Assembly: GCF_032854445.1 (NCBI RefSeq)
Contig: NC_088296.1
Location: forward strand, 5,879,435-5,943,434
DNA from: Liolophura sinensis
Taxonomy: Eukaryota > Mollusca > Polyplacophora > Chitonida > Chitonidae
Direction of reading: 5' to 3'
Length of the DNA stretch: 64,000 nucleotides
The notes under the pieces are model-generated. The model was not told where the DNA came from. It made no database searches and was given only the letters and a program-made list of their open reading frames with translations. The translations under genes were made by a program, and so were the position numbers. Numbering within the stretch: the stretch's first letter is position 1; every line of letters starts with the position of its first letter. This document shows, one piece after another, positions 38,001-46,375 of this stretch.

Positions 38001-41000
38001 CCGGCTATTAACATTAACGAGGAACCTTAGAGTAAGGCGACATCGAGATTTTGAGTAATGTCAGAGCAGTTGTGAGTTTGCAAAGTCAATGTGTTAAATG
38101 CCAGTAAACTGGGTTTATCATTATGTTTATTGGCTTTGACATGGAATTCCATGGTGGCAGTTTCACGATCATGTCTGCACAAGAACCGTCCCGTGACAAG
38201 GAGACACCTTCGGTACATGACCGGAAGAGTATTCAGCGTGACTCTTTACACTCTGCTTTAATGTAATTGCATGTTAAATGTAATGACAATACGACATTTT
38301 CAGTAATTTTAGACCAGCGATGTCTAATAGAGAGTAAACAGGGGGCGTGTTCTTTGTTACTTTTTAAAGCATATGCAGTATAGTTGGAATAAAACCCTAA
38401 CTGAGGTAAACTGACCAATGGCCGGCTTTCAACAGTATAATAAGCATGACCATATGTCAACTGTAACACTGTCGTCGCCGCTCTGGGTTTACTCTCTATG
38501 CCATGCGTGTATAACACTGTCGTCGTTGCTCTGGTTTTACTCGCTATGCTGTACGTCTATCATACTGTCGTCGTTGCTCTGGTTTTACGCTCTATGCCAT
38601 ACGTGTATAACACTGTTGTCGCTGCTCTGGTTTTACTCTCTATGCCATACGTGTATAACACTGTTGTCGTTGCTCTGGTTTTACTCTCTATGTCGTGCGT
38701 CTATCACACTGTCGTCGTTGCTCTGGTTTTACTCGCTATGCTGTACATCTATCACACTTTCGTCGTTGCTCTGGTTTTACTCTCTATGCTATACGTCTAT
38801 CAGACTGTCGTCGCTGTTCCGGTTTTACTCTCTATGCTGTTCGTCTATCAGACTGTCGTCGCTCCTCTGGTTTTACTCGCTATGCTGTACATCTATCACA
38901 CTGTCGTCGCTGCTCCGGTTTCATTCTCTATGCTGTACGTCTATCACACTTCGTGGCTGCTGTGGTTTTACTCGCTATGCTGTACTTCTATCACACTTCG
39001 TGACTGCTCTGGTTTTACTCGCTATGCTGTACGTCTATCACACTGTCGTCGCTGCTCTGGTTTTAATTTCTATGTTGTAGGCCGTTATATTCTAAACCCC
39101 AACATACGTACACAAACGGGCCACCACTGACCCGTCACAATTCAGGTCACATGTTTGAATCAGCCTATATCAGTCTAGGTTTGGTGGGTTCACAATGCTG
39201 TTTTTACGGTAAGGTTTTAAGTGAAGAGGTTTGTACCTGTATTACCTGATGATTTGCACCGGTTCTCTCCACCCCCATAAATACAAAGCCAAAATAAATG
39301 CACGTGATTAAGAATATCGCGATTTGTACTACCAAAATACGCTTATGGGCACGTTCCCAAATTTATAGTCATCCGTTTAATTACTTGGCGTCCCTCTTGA
39401 AAACACGACGGTACCACTTGCTCTGGACAATTTATGCTTAGAAACGATACTTTATTGGACTACCATTATAAAATTGTGTCTGGCGATTGGCAGATGAGAT
39501 GTCACGGGGTGAATTTGACCAGTTTGAGGTAGAGGAAATGCTTTTTAGCGAAGCAATTAGCTCTTTAACACCTAGCGAACGGCGGCGTCTCTGGCTATAG
39601 GTTGAGCAGCCATGTTTATGGCGTATCCAAATATTTCTCAGCCCACTATATTTAGTGTGCTTGGACTAGACAAAAAAAAGTATAGATAATGACAGTTAGT
39701 CAAGCATCATGGGCCGCAGTGTCCATTTCAACAACAACTGATGCTGCAAAAAACAGAGAGTGGCATAAAAATGTTAGTTTTGGTCTAGTGACTCTGACAA
39801 CACGGTAGCCCCTGTTCATCACTGCGACGTCGGTAGACTCAAACACTCTGCAGTCAGCGAAGCAGTGATACACAGAAAGCCTTTTACCAGTTGACGATGT
39901 GGTGCTCAGAGATACGGGGGTAACAGAGCTGCGTTTCACGACAGAGTTGCTGGGTTATCAGCATAGTTCATGAGTACAGTACGGAATCGTGTTATCTAGA
40001 AACAGGATTAGGGTCTGCTGATCGTAGTCAGGTGACCGAAATAATGTCTTAACTCGATGCGAATCCTCTAAGCAAAAAAAAAAAAACAACCGGGCAATCC
40101 TGGCCTGTGCGTATTTTTAACTACCCATTTGCGCTTTTGGAAAGCTTATTCATTTGTATGGTTGTTTTCTGTTGTGTAAAAACATGGTTGCATGACAGGC
40201 ATATCTCCGTAATCAAATTTCAACCACTAATCTGTTCTTAACGGATTAATTCTGTCCTTAATTTAACAGAAAGTATTTTGTCTGAGTATTCTGCTATTGC
40301 AAGCACATTCTCTTGTTAAATGTAAAACATTCTATTAGACTAACAGGATATTTGAATATTACAAAAAAATGTGTTATATTAGCAGAATACATTCTAGCAT
40401 CACTCAGAGAACAGACTTTCTGTTATATTTAGCAGATCTTTTGGACTGTTATTGTTCGAAGACTTAAACTCATGTCATATTGCCAGGGAGAAACAGCAGT
40501 CACAAAACAGAACAAAGTATAGCGTAGTTCCCGAGAATACAGACACAAAATGGTATAGATATTTGTGTGTAAAACATCCGGTGACTCCTTATAATTTCTA
40601 ATATTAGCTTAAAGGATGAAACACCTCATGTCAAAAACGGTAGGATCGATGTCTCCAATATTCAGCTGTAAGCATTCTGATAGGCCGTTGAAAGCTATCT
40701 CAATCTATCCTTTGCAAAAGGTTTCATGAAGAGGCTAGAACCATACGAACCATAAGCTGAATCTGTGTTTGGCACCTTACTATGGAGCTGGCGCGTTGAC
40801 GCTTGGTTTGTTCATAGTTCTGTAAGTGTAATTAAATCCGTCAACGTCTATAATGCTACATAATTATCAACCTTGGTACAAAAGTTGGGGCCACTGGTAC
40901 AAGAACGTTTAACGGCCAGATTCAACATATTGAAGTAAAGCGAATACAGTCGTTGCAACCTTAATTTATCTCCCCTGGCTTTACCCTTTTATACATTCCC

Positions 41001-42336
41001 TCAATTACGTCCACTTAGACTAAGGCTTTTGTTATGACCGAATCACCCCTCCTTCTGTATGTTCATGGCCAAATTTACAGCTCAATTCATGTACCTTCCA
41101 CTCCGTCTCATCTGCAGTGGACAAAAAGCCTTTCAAGGAACACTCCATTGAACCAAAGCGTGGGTAACGGTCTGTTAAGACTCATCGATAACGCCAGCCC
41201 GTACCACCTACTCTACTTAATGTTAACAAGTTAGAACTGTGGGGATGAGAGCTATAATCGTGCCCCAGACACAGTCAATATCCTGTCGCTATTCCAGGGC
41301 AAATGGTAGTGAGTTCGATAAAAACTGAACGACGACTTCCGCTCTCTTGGATAGTTCGCACACAACCGCAGCTGGGTTGCTATATCGACAAACAGACCGA
41401 TAATGACAAGCAGGGTGTTGCGTATTTTAATAAAAGAATATACCTTTACATGTACTTTTACCAATGAAAAAAGCCCCCAGCGTGGAGAGTAAAACTAGAG
41501 CAGCAATGACAATAGTTGGCAGAAGGTAGAGCATAACCTTTGAAACTCCGCCTCTTGTCACTTTGCTGAGTACATTTAGAGTATACTCAAGGAACAAACC
41601 ATTGTTCTTACATAGGAAGTCTGGCATCTACAGTGGACTTTGTAGTAGAATAGATACATGTATCTTCTACAATGTATACGAGCTGGCTTTTTGAAGGACG
41701 TTCGATTTTAGAGATGTCATGGCTACTACGCACACCGCGAGCATAGTCAACTGTATTCAACAGCGTCTATTCAGTATGTCTTGCATCTACAATGTACATC
41801 CCGCAACGCCGATATGTTCTAGAACGTTTACAGCCTTTCTGCGGGATGTCATGGCTTCGCTATGCACAACGAAACTATAGTCAATGAACAGACCTCTGTT
41901 CTTTCAGTAAAGAAGTCTGCAATCTAACGTGTTAATGTATATGTATTCAATGTAGATCTGTTATTTCAAGACATGAGAAATAATATGCTCTCCCGAGCGG
42001 AGAGCACATAGATCTTTGTCTCATACCATAGGGTAACACACCACATATCATGTAAAATATGTGACCTTACCGTCTACATGAAAGAGGTATAAAGATGTAC
42101 ACGTATTATAGTTACAACAAAAAAGGTGTTAATTGTTGTAGAGCTGACCTGTTCTAAAACCACAGCCAAACACGTTGGTTGTTGGAAGTGCCATTTTCGC
42201 ATTAAGTTAACATTCACTACTTACCAAGTCCAAAATCTGGGTCAGTGTCAGTCCAAGGCCAATTTTCACCGTATGTGACGAATTCATCACTGGCCGAACA
42301 GCCGGTTCGTAATTGTCCAACAGGTGGCGCATTAGC
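13536..42336 (-). CDS. Nicotinic acetylcholine receptor alpha-type subunit, six exons, 5' end missing
   Basis: A subunit of a cation-conducting pentameric ligand-gated channel of the plasma membrane, opened by acetylcholine in its family. Exons from 5' to 3' are 42225-42336, 20327-20371, 18556-18665, 16581-16778, 14863-15200 and 13536-14062, together 1330 nt and 442 residues plus stop, in phase throughout. Seen in order: HLLDNYEPAVRPV, DEKNQVLTTNVW, WLPDIVLYN, the Cys-loop (two Cys 13 residues apart, with FPFDDQ between), YYNCCPEPFPDV with the vicinal Cys pair of alpha subunits, TM1, TM2 starting GEKVTLG (Glu there favours cation selectivity), TM3, a cytoplasmic loop of about 115 residues rich in Lys and Arg, and TM4. 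The 45-nt and 110-nt exons have the lengths I recall for vertebrate CHRNA7. Odd points: a 22-kb intron 2 full of repeats, and GA instead of GT at the donor of the 45-nt exon, so the copy may be damaged. The signal-peptide exon was not found. Confidence 0.88.
14183..14280 (-). mobile_element. SINE-like fragment of the ttgtttaacacc type
   Basis: Shares tttatttt...ttgattgttgtttaac and actgaggaatgtttcac with the family A tail but with a ttgtttaac core. Similar fragments occur at 26470, 29895, 44415 and 46280, suggesting a sister SINE subfamily. Confidence 0.6.
14510..14670 (+). repeat. Family C, partial copy in nAChR intron
   Basis: Has atgaacagttacattaaaacc, a gccgtaattcaccgg block and one minisatellite-like unit (agctatcacagggtcattgc). 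Confidence 0.6.
14694..14787 (-). mobile_element. SINE family A, 3' fragment in nAChR intron
   Basis: Tail and part of the core, 75 bases from the donor of the TM1/TM2 exon. Confidence 0.8.
14863..15200 (-). CDS. nAChR exon with vicinal cysteines, TM1 and TM2
   Basis: Acceptor tttttcag and donor gtgaga, 338 nt. It holds EFVDNGEWELVSVKV, then YYNCCPEPFPDV, whose adjacent Cys pair and preceding Tyr mark an agonist-binding alpha subunit. TM1 runs ITYYIMNIIIPCIVL onward. TM2 follows LPAESGEK and is LGLSVLLTLTVFMLMVAD. Next comes TPQTSESVSVI, the link to TM3. Confidence 0.96.
15561..15822 (-). mobile_element. SINE family B lacking the tRNA head, nAChR intron
   Basis: Tail and body are intact up to the tgctgaatgccacgcgaggaag segment; the head is missing. 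A family D repeat follows. Confidence 0.88.
15935..16312 (+). repeat. Family D copy in nAChR intron
   Basis: Has ccatttcccaaaacgacg, aggacagaatcatacaaa and gttgtcgataacaaaat. An 11-bp perfect palindrome with a one-base centre (16252-16274) sits near its end and is not in other copies. Confidence 0.72.
16456..16491. repeat. Poly-C followed by (CA)n
   Basis: 22 C followed by seven CA units, about 90 bases from the donor of the Cys-loop exon. Poly-C tracts also occur at 17698-17742 and 46940-46970. Confidence 0.95.
16581..16778 (-). CDS. nAChR Cys-loop exon
   Basis: Acceptor ctcacag and donor gtatgc, 198 nt. It encodes SADDYTDGF, WGPVVRFRSSC and the Cys-loop CQIDITYFPFDDQIC with its canonical 13-residue spacing, then KMGSWAYNG. 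It joins both neighbours in phase, with split Ser and Arg codons. Confidence 0.95.
17485..17573 (-). mobile_element. SINE family A, 3' fragment in nAChR intron
   Basis: The (attt)n tail and about 60 bases of core are recognisable. Confidence 0.78.
17905..18173 (+). mobile_element. SINE family A, full-length copy in nAChR intron
   Basis: The head starts tccgtggctcagttggttag and carries a small internal duplication (caatgctcaccaatg). The core and (aaat)n tail are intact. Orientation is opposite to the host gene. Confidence 0.92.
18556..18665 (-). CDS. nAChR 110-nt exon (EWIDEKLHW to LYN)
   Basis: Acceptor tatacag and donor gtgggg. It encodes EWIDEKLHWSSADFW, then IPNTLIWLPDIVLYN, the loops around the conserved Trp and the WxPD signature. 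Exactly 110 nt, the size I recall for exon 4 of CHRNA7. It ends AG, completing Ser with the first base of the next exon. Confidence 0.93.
18670..20070. other. nAChR intron between the 45-nt and 110-nt exons
   Basis: Contains the inverted pair of family D fragments. The rest shows nothing recognisable. Confidence 0.5.
19478..19722. repeat. Two family D fragments in opposite orientation
   Basis: 19478-19570 reads in the plus direction (aggcgtcaaaacagacattt). About 19590-19722 is the minus direction (attcgtcctaatttcgtac). It lies in the nAChR intron between the 45-nt and 110-nt exons. Confidence 0.6.
20079..20309. repeat. 23-bp tandem array beside the nAChR 45-nt exon
   Basis: About ten imperfect units of ctgggaaactgcccatcagg plus gga, varying in length. 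On the gene's strand the array starts roughly 20 bases after the exon end. Confidence 0.95.
20327..20371 (-). CDS. nAChR 45-nt exon (DEKNQVLTTNVW) with aberrant donor
   Basis: Polypyrimidine tract plus gcag precede DEKNQVLTTNVWMEA, the near-invariant strand of the family. Fifteen codons match the 45-nt exon of CHRNA7-like genes, and the next exon starts in phase 0 with EWIDEK. The intron then begins GAAAGT rather than GTAAGT. A cryptic GT four bases on would shift the frame. A 23-bp tandem array starts about 20 bases into the intron. Confidence 0.85.
20380..21400. other. Start of nAChR intron 2 sequence next to the 45-nt exon
   Basis: No upstream receptor exon is present here. Only short unrecognised frames. 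Confidence 0.45.
21410..23145. repeat. 3.5-kb tandem array, unit 1 (partial)
   Basis: Anchors shared with the later units: gaggcaatgNNcgcggctgatc (21445), cctcctcacttgtcaaacgc (21611), gattaactgtcatcgatcc (21760), ctggatctgatccca (22016), gataagacgattta (22156), ggctcaaaacagcacgct (22515), agatatgatcaatctcggc (22983). Only short chance frames; no gene recognised. Confidence 0.8.
25287..25618 (-). mobile_element. SINE family B, near full length, inside the tandem array
   Basis: Body has a deletion near the actgaccagtcg part; the tRNA-like head and terminal tatcggggcc are present. Absent from the neighbouring array units. Confidence 0.9.
25797..26005 (-). mobile_element. SINE family A copy inside the 3.5-kb tandem array
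   Basis: Tail, core and B-box region are present but diverged. It interrupts the second unit of the array and has no counterpart in the third, so it inserted after the duplication. Confidence 0.85.
26690..30145. repeat. 3.5-kb tandem array, unit 3
   Basis: Same anchor order (for example 27583, 27757, 28212, 28344, 28670, 29160) without the SINE insertions of unit 2. It ends with a ttgcttaacgc-type SINE-like piece at about 29895-30080, matching 26470-26640 in unit 2. Confidence 0.82.
30165..31600. repeat. 3.5-kb tandem array, unit 4 (partial)
   Basis: Repeats unit 2 from its first base through the gataa/aggcatttaaac anchor near 31545, then breaks off before the 29-bp array. Distance between starts of units 2, 3 and 4 is about 3.5 kb each. 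Confidence 0.85.
31935..32450. repeat. 29-bp tandem array, about 17 units
   Basis: Unit ttttaagagttcgaaaaagg plus acaatccag, degenerating at both ends. It directly follows the last unit of the 3.5-kb array, inside nAChR intron 2. Confidence 0.95.
32470..33100. other. Intron 2 sequence, no recognised feature
   Basis: Nothing beyond AT-rich unique-looking DNA was seen. Confidence 0.4.
33110..33425 (-). mobile_element. SINE of a third, related family
   Basis: The 3' tail (gcttagggtttaacatcgtac in the plus reading) resembles family B, but the body differs and the head is another tRNA-like sequence (gttggcgtaacggtaag, later cccgcctcaaagtcggg). Possibly a family B tail joined to a different tRNA head. 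Confidence 0.7.
33590..33900 (+). repeat. Family C copy
   Basis: All blocks are present (ccagtgacgtctaataaa, taagccatggtgttaagggg, gaacagttagaataaaaccc, tcacctaccacactgtcgtc). Confidence 0.72.
33930..34590. other. Intron 2 sequence with an unassigned open frame
   Basis: The plus frame 34257-34523 has 88 codons with mixed, gene-like composition (LAFNHNGSFLPSYEAVSV) but no ATG at its start, no clear splice borders and no family I recognise. Confidence 0.3.
34645..34753. mobile_element. Possible MITE with imperfect terminal inverted repeats
   Basis: Left end ccacttgtacgaagccc and right end gggcttcgtaaaagcgg are inverted repeats with 15 of 17 positions matching. The interior is about 75 bases. 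Confidence 0.45.
35215..35520 (+). repeat. Family C copy
   Basis: Same block order as the copy at 33.6 kb. It ends in one and a half units of the 48-bp repeat. Confidence 0.72.
35785..35993 (+). mobile_element. SINE family A copy with duplicated B-box segment
   Basis: The segment gttcaagtccagctt occurs twice at the 5' end, then a well-conserved core and tail follow. Confidence 0.88.
36000..36570. other. Intron 2 sequence, no recognised gene
   Basis: Small direct duplications (ttttatagatgg; ggacaccgggct) occur near 36206-36260. Confidence 0.4.
36570..36912 (+). repeat. Family D copy
   Basis: Blocks aaaatggacgtttcagg, aaaagtatataaagtacg and ttgtggataatcag are in the family order. A minus-strand fragment of the same family follows at about 36990-37130. 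Confidence 0.7.
37543..37772 (+). mobile_element. SINE family A, old diverged copy
   Basis: Head (ctccgtcgcctagtagataacgc), B-box region and tail can be followed, but the core has lost about 40 bases. One of the older insertions here. Confidence 0.75.
38255..38456 (+). repeat. Family C copy leading into the minisatellite
   Basis: Blocks ccagcgatgtctaata, gggggcgtgttcttt and gttggaataaaaccctaac directly precede the expanded 48-bp array. Confidence 0.72.
38457..39078 (+). repeat. 48-bp minisatellite, about 13 units
   Basis: Unit cactgtcgtcgttgctctgg, then ttttactcgctatgctgtac, then gtctatca. Because 48 is divisible by three, frames of over 200 codons stay open, but their peptides are simple repeats and not genes. 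The array is an expansion of the single unit at the end of family C elements. Confidence 0.95.
39090..41450. other. Intron 2 sequence, no recognised feature
   Basis: One minus-strand frame at 39700-39939 looks moderately gene-like (CFADCRVFESTDVAVMNRGY) but I recognise no family and see no convincing splice structure. Confidence 0.35.
41600..41960. repeat. Local imperfect tandem duplications of about 140 bp
   Basis: The motif aagtctggcatctacagtg or close variants recur at 41616, 41770 and 41915, with shared flanking words (gatgtcatggct, agtcaa). Confidence 0.45.
42225..42336 (-). CDS. nAChR exon encoding start of the ligand-binding domain
   Basis: 112 nt with acceptor aatacag and donor gtaagt. 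The frame reads LMRHLLDNYEPAVRPV, then NSS (a potential glycosylation site), then LGLTLTQILDL. This is the N-terminal helix and first strand of nicotinic receptor subunits, and it ends in phase 0 exactly where the DEKN exon begins. Joining it to the exon at 20.3 kb is inferred from phase and motif order; no competing DEKN exon was seen between them. Confidence 0.8.
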
Positions 42337-42339
42337 CTG

Positions 42340-43180
42340 TATTCCTGAGATGCATTCTGGGTAACCCTAAGTGGACTTGATGGTTTGGCTGAAAAGACAA
42401 AGATATTGTTTTCGCATTGATATGTTGAATTTCCAGGACATAACTACAAAATCGAGGAAAATGAACGGAAGGCACTTTTTTATGGTGGTCGTGTACAAAC
42501 CAGTTAACACCCAAGAAGAAGAGACAAGACACTAAACTGTGGTGGTTATATACTCGCGAAACCAAGGTGGAAATATCAAGTATCAGGTGGGTAACTCAAC
42601 CAGCCATTTTGGCTGGGCATCGATTGGGGGTACAATGTTAATTTCCTCTCTTGCGGTAGGTGAGAAGCTCTCCCCCTCAAGCTGCTGATAGAACTGACAC
42701 CAATCAAATAAATAAAGAAATGAAACAGGACAACAGCTCCATTTGCAAAGTTCCGCTCTTTAATACGCCACGGAGTTGCGTTGACATCCAGAAATCACAA
42801 ACATGCAAATTGGAAATCACAAAAATAAAGGCAGTAAGTTTCAAAGAATATACTTACAAAAATAACACACCAAATGAATAGCGGAATGCTGTTTTTATCT
42901 TAACGAACATATTGCAAAACGTACCCAGAACCTAGCGTTAAGCTTGCTTACGTCAGTAGAGTAAGGTACAGTTTCAGTTGAGGATAAACTTTAGACAGAA
43001 TTTTCCACTTTCTTAGGGACATCAAATGTAAGCTGCATAACATATAAGTTGTGCAACTACCTAGTCCCACATAACTGATAAAATACGGTTTCTATTGATT
43101 TGCCTTAATCAGCTTGTTTATAAATATTCACAGCAAAACACCCCCTACATCATCACAGCGTACGCAAGTGCACGTGATAG
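42340..43180. other. Region 5' of the first visible nAChR exon
   Basis: The receptor's signal-peptide exon could lie here or further up; no hydrophobic ATG-initiated frame with a phase-compatible donor was found. Confidence 0.4.
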
Positions 43181-43187
43181 AATACAG

Positions 43188-43398
43188 TACTTGGGGTTTA
43201 AGGTCGTACTTTTTCAAGTAAAAGTTTTCAGTCATAAGGAATCCCTATAGTGTATGTAATGTGTCTCTTTGTTGCAGGACGATTTCCACCGCTGTTTTAT
43301 CCAGTGCTTCTTTACTGAGACGACTTACAGAAGGCAAGTAAGCTGCCCCGCTCAATCCTTTTATACTGATACGTATCAATCAGTAGTTGCACTATCCA
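43188..43398 (-). mobile_element. SINE family B, left arm of an inverted pair
   Basis: Tail and body of family B on the minus strand, abutting a plus-strand copy with no spacer. Confidence 0.88.
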
Positions 43399-43670
43399 GG
43401 GTCAATCCTTGATCGAGTCACACCTAAGACTTTAAAAGAGGAAGTTGTAACTTTGACCCGTATCAGTATAATGGTTCGGGCGGGGCGGCTTACTTGCCTT
43501 CGGTAAGTCGTCTCAGTAAAGCAGCACTAAATAAAACAGCGGCGGAAATCCGTCCTACAACAAGGAGGCACATTACACGTACATGCACCCTAATGATTCC
43601 TTCGTCGTCATATGACTGAAAAATTGTTGAGTACGACGTTAAACCCCAAGCACTCATTCACTCACTCAAA
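43399..43670 (+). mobile_element. SINE family B, right arm of an inverted pair
   Basis: Begins inside the tRNA-like head (ggtcaatccttgatcgagtc), lacks about 40 body bases, and runs to the actcattcactcac tail. Confidence 0.88.
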
Positions 43671-43849
43671 GAAGACCACTACTCTGATCCAATAAAAGAG
43701 TTAAACCAAAACAACGACAGCTACGACAGTGTAATAATTGACAAAAAATACCTTCAGTAAGAAGCTTCAAGATGTAACTTGTAACTTCTAAGTACAACTA
43801 GTTTACCTGTTCCAGCTGAAAGTTACAAGATATAAGTTGACCTTCCGAC

Positions 43850-43985
43850 TTCTTGTTAAAGGCCTCTAATGGTCATACGTATCGGATGAAATACGGCGTC
43901 TTGCTAGTTTACCTCAGTTAGGGTATTATTCTAACTGTTCATGTAAATACTTAAATAGTAGAAAATTACATGCCCTCTGGCACCA
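43850..43985 (-). repeat. Family C fragment
   Basis: Reverse complement of the gccgtatttcaccg, aataaaaccctaact and gccatggtg blocks. Confidence 0.65.
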
Positions 43986-44414
43986 TGGCATAAGCAAAAT
44001 TACAACACCTTTATAACATGCAAAGAGAGAAGGTCTCGTATCATACATAAATACACTGGCCACAAAACATTCGGTTCTCGGAATACCACATTTACATGTC
44101 GAGCGCGAAAAATAACGTGATCTGTGGTTCTGTAAATACATGTATTAACCTACCTTACTTTACTGCCTTATAGTTTAGAAAGTTCCGTACAAGGTCCCTA
44201 CGTCTCTTTCTGATATAGTGAACCACCAAGGTATTTACAAATATTCACGTTAGAGCTAAGCTATTCTTGTATCGTGCATGTCTTTTAAGCGTAAGAGAAA
44301 AGTCACCGTGTTGCAATAATGGGGCTGGGTCGGCTATCTGCGTCTGATTTCATCATATTCGAATTAAAGGGAACACCCTCTATAAAGCCACCTCGCATCA
44401 CTACTCCCCCTATC

Positions 44415-44650
44415 TGTTGATTTATTTATTTACTTAATTGTTGCTTAACGCAATACTCAATAATTTTTCACGTGTATGTTGGCGATCAGTTTGAAGCGTT
44501 CGTATGAGAAACTGGACTGTTCGGGTAAAACCACTGACAGTTGGCAAGTTTCTAATGAACATCCCAATGGTGTTAGGTATACAGATATGCACATTATAAT
44601 GGTCAATGACTATTTGTGGGTTGATCGACTGTCCAAACGCACTCAAGAAA
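44415..44650 (-). mobile_element. SINE-like copy of the ttgcttaacgc subfamily
   Basis: Plus-strand reading tttatttatttacttaattgt, then ttgcttaacgcaatactca and a diverged core. Confidence 0.6.
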
Positions 44651-44890
44651 GTCGGTGACCGCTTATTGACATCAAGACCCTATTAAAGTGAAAATGAGAA
44701 AATCTACAAATTCCTTGCCCAAGGTCAGATTTGAACGCGAAACTCATGCGTCATATAACAATATTTTTCTCATCCTTTTTTTTTTTTTCGAGTGATAAAA
44801 TAAAATTATACTTCAAGAACACAGCAAGACCACTTATTTTTCTTTCGATGTTTCCATATGGCAGAATGACAGTGGAGATCAAATAAACAC

Positions 44891-44958
44891 ATGTGTCATG
44901 TTTGGTTCGGTGGAGATATAAATCATACACTATCTCCACCGAACCAAACATGACACAT
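44891..44958. repeat. Perfect inverted repeat, 28-bp arms, 12-nt loop
   Basis: Arms 44891-44918 and 44931-44958 are exact reverse complements (atgtgtcatgtttggttcgg and onward). The loop is taaatcatacac. No matching repeat family was seen elsewhere in the window. Confidence 0.97.
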
Positions 44959-45511
44959 TGTTAATGTAAGTCCCCATGAAATCTCACTGATATTCCCCGA
45001 ACGCTACAAACAAGTCCGATCAAATGCATTGCATTGTCAGAATGTCGATATAAATTCAAGTATTCAAGAATTAATATATCAGTTTTTTGTGACTGATCAA
45101 ATATGAGACACGTTTAAATAATGTTTAGTTCATGCAGAGATAAGATAATGTTTGCCTGTATCTTTTTTCGCTAAAATAAACCAGTGTCTGATGTAAACAC
45201 GAACGCAAGTATCTTCTCTTTTTTCCGTATTTCGCTCAAGTCCTAGTTTTAGCAGTTACCCGGCTGAATGCCGTCTGTACTGGGGTAACTGTACACCCCA
45301 AGTTATTACTTTTCCATCTGCCTTTATCAAAGCACCGGGTGATAAGCAGAAATCTAGATGATTTGATTTCGTTTGTTTGTTTAACCTATACAGCCCCCAA
45401 GATAAATGGTTTTTCCGGACGCGGAGTGGAAAAAAATGCTCACTCCAATCAAAAGATGATGACTGCATGGAACGAGCTGGGATTAAAACCGAGACCCCAC
45501 AGGGGACATAA

Positions 45512-45682
45512 ATGAACACAGCCGTTTTGTTCGCCGTCAGAATTGAAGGAAAGGGACCAAACTATTTTCAACGCATGTTGAGCCGCTCTGAACAGCAAAT
45601 GAGGCTCGCACAGTTAAGCAGGAACGCTATGCAGCAATTTTCTAAACACGTACAACTTGCTGTCAACAGGTATGTGCAGTAA
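45512..45682 (+). other. Short open frame with exon-like end, unrecognised
   Basis: ATG with an in-frame stop just upstream; the frame reads MNTAVLFAVRIEGKG and later SRSEQQMRLAQLSRNAMQQF, a Gln/Arg-rich stretch that could be helical. CAG|gtatgtg at 45669/45670 looks like a splice donor; unspliced, the frame stops after 56 codons. I recognise no family and no downstream exon. Confidence 0.2.
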
Positions 45683-45814
45683 AATCAGCATTTGCCTTTG
45701 AGAAATGTTTCTTCCATGTCAGAATTCAACCTCATCAGTTCAACATCATTTAGTGTAAAGTTAGGCGGAGAAATATTCATTTACCATCCGTCAAACAGAC
45801 TGTACAGCTCAGTA

Positions 45815-46095
45815 ATCGCACGACCTATTTCCAAAATATCGTTCAACAAAGACCACAAAAAAGTATATAAAGAGAGAAATTAGGACGGAATCATGCAAAG
45901 AGAAGCAGTGAACATTTCTCAAAGGTGATAGAAAGACACCAGTAATGTCATAGGAGAATGAGTGAAATCAACATCCAAATCGTGTACCATGCTATAGTTT
46001 ACAAGTTGTATTGAATCAAACATGTTTCTCAGTTGTGATTTGATTACAGTCTGACCACTTAATTCAACACGACGAATATACAACCCCTAGGAACC
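45815..46095 (+). repeat. Family D copy
   Basis: Shares aaaagtatataaagagag, aggacggaatcatgcaaa and gtaccatgctatagtttac with other copies. Confidence 0.7.
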
Positions 46096-46279
46096 CGTTT
46101 GGGTATTTATAGAAATGCAGGTCCAGACAAGACGTACCATCTGAAGAGTGGATACATATCTTTGACGGCCATTGTTTTATACGGATTGTTTAAAGCTTGC
46201 AGACAACACGTACCCTACATCACCCTCTGCAGGGGGTTGCTCCAACCATGTGTCACCATATCACATCCGATAAAAGCAT

Positions 46280-46375
46280 TTGTTTATTTACTCGGTTGTT
46301 GTCCAACGCCACATTGACAAATTCGTCACAAATACGATGGCAGTTAGTATTATGGTTGAAGGATAGAGAAATGCA
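46280..46375 (-). mobile_element. SINE-like fragment of the same subfamily
   Basis: tttgtttatttactcggttgttgt then caacgccacattgac and ggcagttagtattatgg: tail and partial core only. Confidence 0.5.

Noticed and set aside
38418-39130. Open frames of 210 and 220 codons resembling a membrane protein
   Set aside because: They are translations of the 48-bp minisatellite in two frames, with no conserved protein.
39700-39939. Minus-strand 79-codon frame as a receptor exon
   Set aside because: No nAChR motif, no convincing splice borders, family not recognised.
41427-41627. Minus-strand frame resembling a receptor TM1 exon (LLPTIVIAALVLLSTLGAFF)
   Set aside because: The similarity comes from a decayed unit of the 48-bp minisatellite and family C flank, whose translation is hydrophobic by chance; a similar fragment lies at 48.75 kb.
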